DNA of 13,270 nt from Sulfurospirillum sp. UBA6790. GTDB lineage: Bacteria > Campylobacterota > Campylobacteria > Campylobacterales > Sulfurospirillaceae. The notes beneath the pieces were generated by a model, which saw nothing but the letters and a program-made list of their open reading frames with translations, ran no database searches and was not told the DNA's origin. Where the stretch lies: the NCBI GenBank assembly GCA_002452855.1, contig DKFS01000024.1:1-13270 (forward strand). Reading direction: 5' to 3'. Positions 6,290 to 12,993 of the stretch are shown piece after piece; the stretch's first letter is position 1; each line of letters opens with the position of its first letter. A program made the position numbers and the translations under genes.

Positions 6290-7204
6290 TTAGTATTTTT
6301 TTCCGCTACAAGGAATGACCTCTTTTTCACGAATCTCTTCCACTAAAGGCTTGAAGCTTTTGAGTGTAAAAAGTTTGAGCGTATCGCTTTTAAGGGCTTT
6401 AAGTTCGGAGCTAAAGCCATTTTTACTGAAAAGAACAAACATATCTGCTTCAAGCTCGGCGAGTGCACATTTCTCTTTCAGGCGTGTGAGTTCCGTTTTT
6501 TTCATTTTCGTGTTGGTGTACTTGCACGTACCTATGATGCGTTTATTCGATTTTGTTTTAGCCACAAGGTCGATTTGCGTGTTTTTATCCCAATAACCGC
6601 CTATCTCGACGATAGCATCGTGTGTCATGCTTTGTTTTAAGAGCGCATACGAGAGTTTTTCAAAAATGAAATCGCTAAAGCCTTGTTCGCGGTTTGTAAA
6701 TGCTTTGATAACTTCACTAAAATCACCCTCTTTGATGGTTTTATAGTAAGGTGAAACAAAGGCAAACCAAAAGCGCATAAAAGGACTGAGATAGCTTAAT
6801 TTATCGGAGTTGTCATCTTCTTCTCTTAACGGACGTTCGATGGAATATTCGGTACATATCAGCTCACTTTTTAACAGAGCATGCAGTGCTTCATCACCTT
6901 CTTCACGGCTTAAACGCGCTCTTTTATACGATGAAAAAATGCGTCCATCTCCCGTAGCACACGCGCTGAGTAATGCATGGGAGAATTTATTGCTGTGTGT
7001 GAGTTTGGTAATGTCGGTGTGAATATAGGTGTAGTTTTTCAAAATCTTCGTTTCAATCAGCTCTAAAAGAGGTTTTGTTGTATCGATATTCCAGCTCGTA
7101 CCGCCAAAAACGCTGAAATACTCGATAGCAGTCTCAAGGTCATTCAGGTTATTTTGGCGGTAAAACGAGCGAAATTGTTGTAAAAGGGTAGGGTGGTGTG
7201 ACAT
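6290..7204 (-). CDS. DUF234 domain protein (PD-(D/E)XK nuclease-like) without ATPase
   Basis: This 304-residue protein has a helical N-terminal part and winged-helix-like middle (about 65-130). The linker FMRFWFAFVSPY (142-153) is typical of the C-terminal half of archaeal-type P-loop ATPases of the DUF234 group. A nuclease-like alpha/beta core follows, with VEIGGYW (Glu200), QIDLVA (Asp212) and GTCKY (Lys228). In a standard PD-(D/E)XK site the residue two before the lysine is Glu or Asp; here it is Thr226, so catalysis is uncertain. The usual N-terminal AAA/P-loop ATPase is absent and no remnant lies upstream, so this is a stand-alone form, not a fresh truncation. The start is preceded by AAAGG. 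It lies 40 nt after the pirin gene, probably in the same transcript. Confidence 0.65.
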   Translation of the reverse strand: MSHHPTLLQQFRSFYRQNNLNDLETAIEYFSVFGGTSWNIDTTKPLLELIETKILKNYTYIHTDITKLTHSNKFSHALLSACATGDGRIFSSYKRARLSREEGDEALHALLKSELICTEYSIERPLREEDDNSDKLSYLSPFMRFWFAFVSPYYKTIKEGDFSEVIKAFTNREQGFSDFIFEKLSYALLKQSMTHDAIVEIGGYWDKNTQIDLVAKTKSNKRIIGTCKYTNTKMKKTELTRLKEKCALAELEADMFVLFSKNGFSSELKALKSDTLKLFTLKSFKPLVEEIREKEVIPCSGKKY

Positions 7205-7244
7205 AAAAAAATACCTTTGATTGTTTTATGTCATTATACAAGAA

Positions 7245-7952
7245 TTATTGCATCGGCACGTCAAAGAGCAAAACCCATGCAGGACTTAATGCTTTAAATT
7301 CGTAAGCATCTTCCTTGGTGATTTGAACTTCATCCCGCGCTTCTAAAGTAACTCCACCGATTTCTATGTTGCCTTCCACGACGAATAGCAGCTTGCCGTG
7401 ATGGTTCGTTGAAGAGCCAACCGTAAGACTTTTCCCCGCTTCTAATTTTGCGGAGTAGATAAATGCATCTTGCTTAATGCTAATCGAATGGTCTCTGCCA
7501 TCGGGTGAGATGAGTGTCGCCCATTGGTTGGTTTGGTTGATGTTTCTAAAATCACGTTGGTCGTATAGGGGGTCTGCGCCTTTTTGATTCGGGTAAATCC
7601 AGATTTGAAACAAAGCAGCGGTTTCTTCTTTTGAAGCAAATTCAGAGTGTAAGACACTGTTTCCTGCACTCATGTATTGAATTTCTCCTGCATGAACCGC
7701 CCCTTCATTGCCAAAAGAATCTTTGTGTAAAAGAGTTCCTTGCGTAACGATGGAGATAATTTCCATATCGCGGTGTGGGTGCATTCCAAAGCCTTGTGCT
7801 TTTTCGATAATGTCATCATTGATGACACGTAACGCCCCAAATCCCATACGTTCTTTGTTGTAATATTCTGCAAACGAAAAACTAAAATGACTGTGAAGCC
7901 AACCATGCTCTGCTACACCTCTTTGATTGGCTTTATGAATAATGAATGACAT
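7245..7952 (-). CDS. Pirin family protein, YhhW-type (quercetin 2,3-dioxygenase-like)
   Basis: This 235-residue bicupin protein has the pirin metal site in its N-terminal cupin: GFGMHPHRDMEIIS gives His58 and His60, and VLHSEF gives His102 and Glu104. These are the ligands at almost the same positions as in E. coli YhhW, which has quercetinase activity in vitro. The C-terminal cupin has lost the metal ligands, as usual for the family. It acts in the cytoplasm; its natural substrate is not known. The ATG at 7952 has an AAGGAG ribosome binding site that directly follows, and partly overlaps, a TTACATGTAAA repeat. An inverted repeat lies further upstream, between pirin and yceI. Confidence 0.88.
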   Translation of the reverse strand: MSFIIHKANQRGVAEHGWLHSHFSFSFAEYYNKERMGFGALRVINDDIIEKAQGFGMHPHRDMEIISIVTQGTLLHKDSFGNEGAVHAGEIQYMSAGNSVLHSEFASKEETAALFQIWIYPNQKGADPLYDQRDFRNINQTNQWATLISPDGRDHSISIKQDAFIYSAKLEAGKSLTVGSSTNHHGKLLFVVEGNIEIGGVTLEARDEVQITKEDAYEFKALSPAWVLLFDVPMQ

Positions 7953-7962
7953 GATTGACTCC

Positions 7963-7974
7963 TTTACATGTAAT
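7963..7974. repeat. TTTACATGTAAA palindrome, copy 6 (11/12)
   Basis: Directly upstream of, and touching, the AAGGAG ribosome binding site of pirin. Confidence 0.75.
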
Positions 7975-7984
7975 CACACGAATG

Positions 7985-8024
7985 CGCATGGCATACTTCA
8001 AATATTTTTGTCGTATGTCATGCG
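7985..8024. promoter_or_regulatory. 12-bp inverted repeat upstream of pirin (operator or hairpin)
   Basis: CGCATGGCATAC (7985-7996) and GTATGTCATGCG (8013-8024) pair over 12 positions with a single G-T wobble, separated by 16 AT-rich bases. It lies between yceI and the pirin gene, with no U-tract after it on either strand. It could be a regulator's operator upstream of the pirin gene, or an RNA hairpin after yceI. Confidence 0.5.
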
Positions 8025-8040
8025 TCAGATAGTTTAGAAA

Positions 8041-8607
8041 CTATTTTTGTAAAATTCCCTCTAAGGCTACGTCCAATTTGACCTCTTCACCGACGACAAC
8101 ACCACCCGTTTCGAGTGCTGCATTCCACGTGATGCCAAAATCGCTTCGTTTGATTTTACCTGTAAGCTCCATACCAACACGTTTGTTGCCGTAAGGGTCT
8201 GTCGCCATACCGCCGTTTTCAAAATTGAGTACAACAGGTTTTGTAACCCCTTTCATTGTCAATTTACCATACGCTTTGTCATCTTTGATAGAATCGAGTG
8301 TAAACGTAATGGTTGGATACTTCGCAACATCAAACAATTCTGCTGAACGTAAATGGGTGTCTCTTTTTTCAATACCGGTGTTAATCGATGCCGCGTCAAT
8401 CGTGCCTGTCAAAGATTTTAGTGTTTTGGTTGCTTCATCGTACTCAAACACACCATTAAATTTCGTAAAGTTTCCTTTGACCGTTGAAATCATGGCGTGT
8501 TTGACACTAAAATCTGCACTAGAATGCGCAGGATCAACAGTATAGTTTCCAGCAAATAGGGCAGTTCCTGCCAACAAAGAGGTTGCGAGTAATGTTTTGA
8601 TTTTCAT
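8041..8607 (-). CDS. YceI family periplasmic lipid-binding-type protein
   Basis: This 188-residue protein has a Sec signal peptide (cleavage probably after Ala19 in ALFA-GNY). The mature part is a complete YceI barrel that starts with YTVDPAHSSADFSVKHAMIS. Further family marks are KRDTHLRSAELFDVAKYPTI and the closing KRSDFGITWNAALETGGVVV (154-173). YceI proteins are lipocalin-like barrels that bind long isoprenoid lipids in some species and are induced by base or osmotic stress. The ligand here is unknown. The gene follows marR by 41 bp and that gap contains the MarR operator core, so it is probably repressed by the MarR protein. AAAGGA lies 7 nt upstream of the ATG. Confidence 0.9.
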   Translation of the reverse strand: MKIKTLLATSLLAGTALFAGNYTVDPAHSSADFSVKHAMISTVKGNFTKFNGVFEYDEATKTLKSLTGTIDAASINTGIEKRDTHLRSAELFDVAKYPTITFTLDSIKDDKAYGKLTMKGVTKPVVLNFENGGMATDPYGNKRVGMELTGKIKRSDFGITWNAALETGGVVVGEEVKLDVALEGILQK

Positions 8608-8620
8608 AGGGGTTCCTTTA

Positions 8621-8632
8621 TACTAATTAGTA
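8621..8632. promoter_or_regulatory. Second MarR operator, before yceI
   Basis: TACTAATTAGTA is a perfect 12-bp palindrome, identical to the core of the operator at 9129-9146. On the minus strand TTGCAT lies upstream and TATAAA (8618-8623) overlaps its edge, a possible weak promoter, but this would start at the yceI ATG. It may instead act as a roadblock to read-through from marR, or give a leaderless mRNA. Confidence 0.75.
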
Positions 8633-8648
8633 ATATTTATGCAAAAAA

Positions 8649-9104
8649 TTATTGTGCTTTTTGCAATTTGCGTACAAGGTCATACAACATGACCAACTCT
8701 TCGTCACTCAACACTTCAAAATAGCTTTTCAGATTTTGCGCATGCGCTCCAAACATTCCGCCGATGAGTTTTTTCCCTTCTTCGGTGATACTGAGCATTC
8801 GCACACGGCTGTCTTCTGGCATAGGAAGCGTATCGACGAGCCCATCTCGTTTAAGATTTCGAACGACTACCGTAACGTTGCCGGGTGTACTCATAATAAG
8901 TTTTGTAATCGCACCTATTTGCAAATCGCCACGATGGTAAAGCACTTCTAGTACCTCAAACTGATTCATGGTTAAGCCGCACTCGTTGATGTATTTCAAC
9001 TCTTTGGCACGGATTTTTTGGAATGCTCGTAGGATTTGAATCCATGTCTGCATACTCTTATCAGTGCGTTCACCATAACTTTTAACGTCAGTTCTAAGTT
9101 TCAT
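8649..9104 (-). CDS. MarR family transcriptional regulator
   Basis: This 151-residue winged-helix protein has helical dimerisation ends, the recognition region TPGNVTVVVRNLKRDGLV and the wing signature EDSRVRMLSITEEGKKL, both usual for MarR. The sequence LTMNQFEVLEVLYHRG marks the start of the DNA-binding domain. MarR dimers bind short palindromes, repress nearby genes and are released by small ligands or oxidation. The gene's own promoter contains a perfect palindrome between -35 and -10, and its core recurs before yceI, so autorepression and control of yceI are strongly implied. The ligand is not evident. The ATG at 9104 is preceded by AGAGG. Confidence 0.9.
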   Translation of the reverse strand: MKLRTDVKSYGERTDKSMQTWIQILRAFQKIRAKELKYINECGLTMNQFEVLEVLYHRGDLQIGAITKLIMSTPGNVTVVVRNLKRDGLVDTLPMPEDSRVRMLSITEEGKKLIGGMFGAHAQNLKSYFEVLSDEELVMLYDLVRKLQKAQ

Positions 9105-9124
9105 CTTTTTGTACCTCTGGCGAA

Positions 9125-9153
9125 ATTATATTACTAATTAGTAATAATGTCAA
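9125..9153 (-). promoter_or_regulatory. Consensus sigma70 promoter of marR
   Basis: On the minus strand TTGACA (9148-9153) and TATAAT (9125-9130) are both perfect consensus with the ideal 17-bp spacer. The start should be near 9118, giving a leader of about 15 nt with AGAGG close to its 5' end. The MarR palindrome covers the spacer and most of the -10 box, so bound repressor would exclude RNA polymerase. Confidence 0.9.
9129..9146. promoter_or_regulatory. MarR operator in its own promoter
   Basis: TATTACTAATTAGTAATA is a perfect 18-bp palindrome between the -35 and -10 boxes of marR. Size, symmetry and position match MarR-family operators, and the core is repeated before yceI. Confidence 0.88.
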
Positions 9154-9204
9154 GAGCAAACAATTTTTTTTATAAAAACTACCGATAATACGTTTAAATT
9201 GTAC

Positions 9205-9210
9205 TATAAT
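9205..9210 (+). promoter_or_regulatory. -10 box of the PsiE-family gene
   Basis: TATAAT lies 31 bp before the ATG, with a T-rich tract further upstream and no clear -35 box. Start expected near 9217; GGAGA precedes the ATG. Confidence 0.65.
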
Positions 9211-9241
9211 TGCGCCGCTAAAAGCCTATATCGGAGAAAAT

Positions 9242-9751
9242 ATGGTATCCAAATCTTCACAAAACAATGAACCAGAACCCAAACGCAAGCTGACTCAACA
9301 CTTAGAATCCAATGTCGAAAGCTTTTTACTCAAGCTTTTAAATATCGCCCGCTATATTTTTATCGTAATGATGATTGTCTATTTGGGGGAATGCTTTATC
9401 AGTTTAGCCTATAAGATGATTGCCTTTACGATTACGCAAGGTGCGCTTGATTTTCAGTCTATTAAGATTATTTTGACCGATGGGTTGTTTATCTTAATCG
9501 TTTTAGCAATCGTCAAAACGCTGTTTATTCAAGATGGTTTTGATTATGCGGTAACGTTTCTTGAAATATCGTTTGTCGTGTTGGTGCGAAAACTCATCTT
9601 ACTGGAAACCGACCCCACAGAAACATTGCTTTTATTGGTGTTGGGTGTGACCTCCGCACTCTTTTTCATTTTAATTGTCTATATCAAAGGGATGAAACAT
9701 AAATGGGAAAGAGAAAAATGTGAGACGTGCATTAAAGCCGAAGGGAAGTAG
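9242..9751 (+). CDS. PsiE-family (phosphate-starvation-inducible) inner-membrane protein
   Basis: This 169-residue protein has a charged cytoplasmic N-terminus (1-30) and four hydrophobic segments (about 36-60, 77-96, 102-120 and 127-149). VRKLILLETDP (115-125) is the conserved element of the PsiE family (PF06146). E. coli psiE is induced by phosphate starvation, but its biochemical function is unknown. No Pho box is visible here. The cytoplasmic tail carries a CxxC pair (Cys160, Cys163), which could bind a metal or form a disulfide and is not something I know from E. coli PsiE. It is monocistronic: divergent from marR and closed by a strong terminator. Confidence 0.75.
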   Translation: MVSKSSQNNEPEPKRKLTQHLESNVESFLLKLLNIARYIFIVMMIVYLGECFISLAYKMIAFTITQGALDFQSIKIILTDGLFILIVLAIVKTLFIQDGFDYAVTFLEISFVVLVRKLILLETDPTETLLLLVLGVTSALFFILIVYIKGMKHKWEREKCETCIKAEGK

Positions 9752-9777
9752 TCTTTAGAAGAGTCAAAAATTGTGAG

Positions 9778-9801
9778 AGAGGTTTTACATGTAAAACCTC
9801 T
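9778..9801 (+). terminator. Intrinsic terminator after the PsiE-family gene, built on the TTTACATGTAAA repeat
   Basis: A perfect 24-bp palindrome runs from AGAGGTTTT to AAAACCTCT around ACATGT and is followed by TTTG, so the plus strand ends in a CUCUUUU tract. It lies in the 65-bp gap between two convergent genes and ends the plus-strand transcript; it may also slow transcription leaving selB. Confidence 0.85.
9784..9795. repeat. TTTACATGTAAA palindrome, copy 7 (perfect, inside terminator)
   Basis: Core of the 24-bp palindromic terminator after the PsiE-family gene. Confidence 0.9.
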
Positions 9802-9816
9802 TTTGCTTGAGAATTT

Positions 9817-11652
9817 TTAAACAAATACTCTTCGATTGTCCTCTTTTTTAATATCCTCGAAATTATCCAAGTAATCAAGATAGGCGACTAAGTATTTTCG
9901 ACTCATATCGAAATGTTCTCTAAACGATTTGATGTCGATACCATTTTCTTTACGCATGATGTCTCTAATATGCGCGATCATGGCACTTAAGGCGATGGTT
10001 GTTACAAACAAATTGTGTTCGAGTCGCACGACTTTTTTGGCACGTGTTAGGTTTTTAAGCGCTTCATCCCCCATTTTACGGTCAAGATCAAGTTCGTCGT
10101 AAATGTTATAGGGTGCGTCTGGCGTAAATTCTGCTTTGAGCAGGGTTTCATAGACTTTATCTTCGATGAGTGTTTCGATGTTGTCGATATCGATTTGAGC
10201 ATTTTTATAAACACCGCCTACGAAATCTAACATGCCCTCATCGCACAATTTTTGCAAGACATGTTCAACCAACGCGACACTGGCCCATTTGAGTTTCAGC
10301 GAAATGGAGTTTGCCGAAAGAAGCGCATACGCATTTTTGGCATAAATGGCTTTGATGATTGTTTCAAGTTCATGTTGAATAAACATCGGATAGAGCACTA
10401 AGCCTTTTTCATCGACAAAAATATCTTCCATCTCATTGGCAATGCTAATAGCTTCATCATGATTGACTCCAAAGCGTTGATTGGAGGAGATAAGTCCAAA
10501 ACCGTGTTTGTGCATTTCCACTAAAAGCGTAAACGCGCTCTTATAATCTTTACTTTCAAGCGCTTTTAACAGTTCCAGTTTGACTCTTTTTTTCATAGGG
10601 TCGTTGATAGGATTTACAATGTGTCCACCACCAATCGTTCGACCACTTGTACAGATAATAAACGGTTCGCCATACACTAAAAAGAGTTTATGGTTAAATT
10701 GTAGCTTGGCAAATCCTCTCTCTAGGGTTGATTCGCTTTCATAAAATAAAATACGCGCTTCAACTTGTTTTGTCCCAACAAAAAGATTGACTTTACTGTT
10801 GTGTTTGAGCGTGTGACCGCCAATGCTCTCAAGCCAAACATCGGCAACATCAAATCCTCTGATAAACCCTTTTTTACAAAGGAGCAACCCTTTCTCAAAC
10901 GAGGCTTTTTGCGCGCTTTGGATATTAATAGCGGTACGTTGGGATGAAAACGCTTCATCTACATCTTGGTCATGGACTTGTAGATTGCGTATCGTAAATT
11001 CTTTATCGATTTCAGGAGCCAACAGTTTTTCGCCAACTTTGATACTGCCATCGAGTACGGTTCCCGTGACAACCGTTCCTGCGCCCGCAATTGAGAACGA
11101 ACGATCTACATAATAACGAAACAGACCATTGCTTTTTTTAGGAATGTAAGGCAAGGCATACAGTGCCTCTTGAAGCGTTTTGATGCTCTCAGGTTCATAG
11201 ATACTCACAGGTATAATGCCAATGAGATGAAGGTTGTGAAGCGTTTTAAAATGCTCTTTTACTTCCCATTCACGCTGTTCTATCAGCTCTTTGGAAGCGA
11301 GGTCTTTTTTGGTTAAGGCAACGATGACATTGTTTACATGTAAAAGATTTAAAATTTCTAAATGCTCTTTGGTTTGAGGCATCATGCCTTCAAGTGCGTC
11401 CACGACCACTAAACTCGCATCAAAACCAAAAGCGCCTGCTATCATGTTCTTGAGCAATTTTTCGTGTCCTGGAACATCGATAAACGCTACGTTGGTTGTT
11501 TCATTGTGCATGCTTGAAAAACTAAGATTGATGGTAATGCCACGGCGTTTTTCTTCTTCGAGCGTGTCGCCTTCAAACCCCGTCAGAGCGGTAATGAGCG
11601 CCGTTTTTCCATGATCGACATGTCCTGCGGTTCCTACGATAATGTAATGCAT
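9817..11652 (-). CDS. selB: Selenocysteine-specific translation elongation factor SelB
   Basis: This 611-residue GTPase is close in length to E. coli SelB (614). It has an EF-Tu-like G domain with G1 GHVDHGKT (10-17), the effector region RRGITINL (36-43), G3 DVPGH (59-63) and G4 TKKD (114-117). Two beta-barrel domains follow, then a C-terminal arm (about 370-611) of winged helices that binds the SECIS hairpin of selenoprotein mRNA. SelB brings Sec-tRNA(Sec) to UGA codons at the ribosome. Its start lies 3 nt after the selA stop, with AGGAAAA inside the end of selA, so the two are co-translated. One TTTACATGTAAA repeat lies in the gene, at 11333. Confidence 0.97.
   Translation of the reverse strand: MHYIIVGTAGHVDHGKTALITALTGFEGDTLEEEKRRGITINLSFSSMHNETTNVAFIDVPGHEKLLKNMIAGAFGFDASLVVVDALEGMMPQTKEHLEILNLLHVNNVIVALTKKDLASKELIEQREWEVKEHFKTLHNLHLIGIIPVSIYEPESIKTLQEALYALPYIPKKSNGLFRYYVDRSFSIAGAGTVVTGTVLDGSIKVGEKLLAPEIDKEFTIRNLQVHDQDVDEAFSSQRTAINIQSAQKASFEKGLLLCKKGFIRGFDVADVWLESIGGHTLKHNSKVNLFVGTKQVEARILFYESESTLERGFAKLQFNHKLFLVYGEPFIICTSGRTIGGGHIVNPINDPMKKRVKLELLKALESKDYKSAFTLLVEMHKHGFGLISSNQRFGVNHDEAISIANEMEDIFVDEKGLVLYPMFIQHELETIIKAIYAKNAYALLSANSISLKLKWASVALVEHVLQKLCDEGMLDFVGGVYKNAQIDIDNIETLIEDKVYETLLKAEFTPDAPYNIYDELDLDRKMGDEALKNLTRAKKVVRLEHNLFVTTIALSAMIAHIRDIMRKENGIDIKSFREHFDMSRKYLVAYLDYLDNFEDIKKEDNRRVFV
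11333..11344. repeat. TTTACATGTAAA palindrome, copy 8 (perfect)
   Basis: Inside selB, translated as L-L-H-V-N-N just before the G4 motif. Confidence 0.9.
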
Positions 11653-11655
11653 TGG

Positions 11656-12993
11656 TTATTTTCCTACAATTGTCTCTATAATATGAATGAGTTTCTCTTC
11701 CACACTGGGAAGAATGGTTCTAAAGTCCAGTAAAAATTGGTCATTTTCAATACGACCTATCACGTGATTTTCACGGAATTGGCGCTCTAGCGATGTTGCT
11801 TTGCCTTTTACATGTAAAGCGATTGTCGGGAAGCGTCGGTTGGGAAGTGTGCCGCCACCCATATACGTATCGCTCTTAACAATATCGCAGTATTTCGCAC
11901 CCACGTGTTTTTTCACCTGTTTGGCACGCTCTTCAAGTTCTTCAGTCGTTCTAAACAAAAGCCAAAGCGTTGGAATCTCTTCGTAATTTTCTTGCAGATA
12001 CGCTTTAATGCTCTCCTCTAAGAGGCTGAGTGTAATTTTATCCACGCGAAGCATTCGTAAAAGTTGGTTCTTTTTCAGTTTGGCTATCAAATCGGCGCGC
12101 CCTGCAATAATGCCCGCTTGCACACTACCAAAGAGCTTGTCTCCGCTAAAACTAATGAGCGAAGGCTGACACGCTAAAATCTCATGCAGCGAGTGTTCAC
12201 GATTGCCTAGATTGTAGGGAAGTTTGGGTATAAATCCGCTGCCTAAATCGTAATAGTCTAAAAGATTGTTATTGGAAGCGAGCTGTTTAATGCTTTCATA
12301 CGCAACATCTTCACTAAAGCCTTCAATGGAGAAGTTGGATTGGTGTACTTTCATAAGCATCACGGTATTTTCATGAATGGCTTCGACGTAATCGGCTAGT
12401 TTTGTTTTGTTCGTCGCACCCACTTCGCACAAAAGAGCGCCGCTTTGTTTCATCACTTCAGGAATGCGAAAACTCCCGCCAATTTCAACGAGTTCGCCTC
12501 GTGAGACGACGACTTCTTTATTTTTGGCAAAGGTGTTGAGAATGAGAAAGACCGCAGAAGCGTTATTATTCACGACTAAAACATCTTCCACGTTAAGTAA
12601 CTCTTTGAGATGACTGCTCACATGCTCATAACGCTCTCCGCGACTGCCTAATTCTAAATTGTATTCGAGATTAGAGTAGTTGCAAATAACATCGCTGGCA
12701 CGCTCTAATAAAGTTTTTGAAATAAGGCTTCGTCCCATATTGGTATGCAAGATAACACCTGTGGCATTAATAAGCGGTACTAAAGAAGGCTCTAAAAGTT
12801 TGGTGTACGCCTCTTTGATAGCGCGCATCAGCGCCTCTTCATCAAAACTTTCGATTTTGCGTTCGATGAGGTTTTGACGTAACTCCTCAATTTTTTGGCG
12901 TGCAACATGAATCAACAAATGCTCACTTAAGCCTTGTAGTAAAGGATGTGTTAGACATTTATCGACTTTGGGTATGCTTCGAAGTAAATTCAT
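11656..12993 (-). CDS. selA: L-seryl-tRNA(Sec) selenium transferase SelA
   Basis: This 445-residue PLP enzyme converts seryl-tRNA(Sec) to selenocysteinyl-tRNA(Sec) using selenophosphate; bacterial SelA is a large homodecamer. Visible signatures are NATGVILHTNMGRSL (76-90), the glycine/arginine region LELGSRGERYEH (113-124) and the PLP lysine Lys286 in SFSGDKLFGSVQAG. The end has NRRFPT and RxxxDQFLLDFRTILP-like segments usual for the family. The ATG overlaps the TGA of the upstream winged-helix gene by 4 nt (ATGA) and has GGAGGAA as a strong ribosome binding site. SelD and the tRNA(Sec) gene are not in the window and must lie elsewhere. Confidence 0.97.
   Translation of the reverse strand: MNLLRSIPKVDKCLTHPLLQGLSEHLLIHVARQKIEELRQNLIERKIESFDEEALMRAIKEAYTKLLEPSLVPLINATGVILHTNMGRSLISKTLLERASDVICNYSNLEYNLELGSRGERYEHVSSHLKELLNVEDVLVVNNNASAVFLILNTFAKNKEVVVSRGELVEIGGSFRIPEVMKQSGALLCEVGATNKTKLADYVEAIHENTVMLMKVHQSNFSIEGFSEDVAYESIKQLASNNNLLDYYDLGSGFIPKLPYNLGNREHSLHEILACQPSLISFSGDKLFGSVQAGIIAGRADLIAKLKKNQLLRMLRVDKITLSLLEESIKAYLQENYEEIPTLWLLFRTTEELEERAKQVKKHVGAKYCDIVKSDTYMGGGTLPNRRFPTIALHVKGKATSLERQFRENHVIGRIENDQFLLDFRTILPSVEEKLIHIIETIVGK
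11807..11818. repeat. TTTACATGTAAA palindrome, copy 9 (perfect)
   Basis: Inside selA, translated as A-L-H-V-K-G near the C-terminus. Confidence 0.9.

Noticed and set aside
10765..11614. Plus-strand ORFs opposite selB
   Set aside because: The opposite frame is an intact SelB with all GTPase motifs; these frames have no recognisable domain.
480..11818. TTTACATGTAAA as the operator of one transcription factor
   Set aside because: Most copies lie inside coding regions or at gene ends of unrelated genes, which does not fit a regulon.
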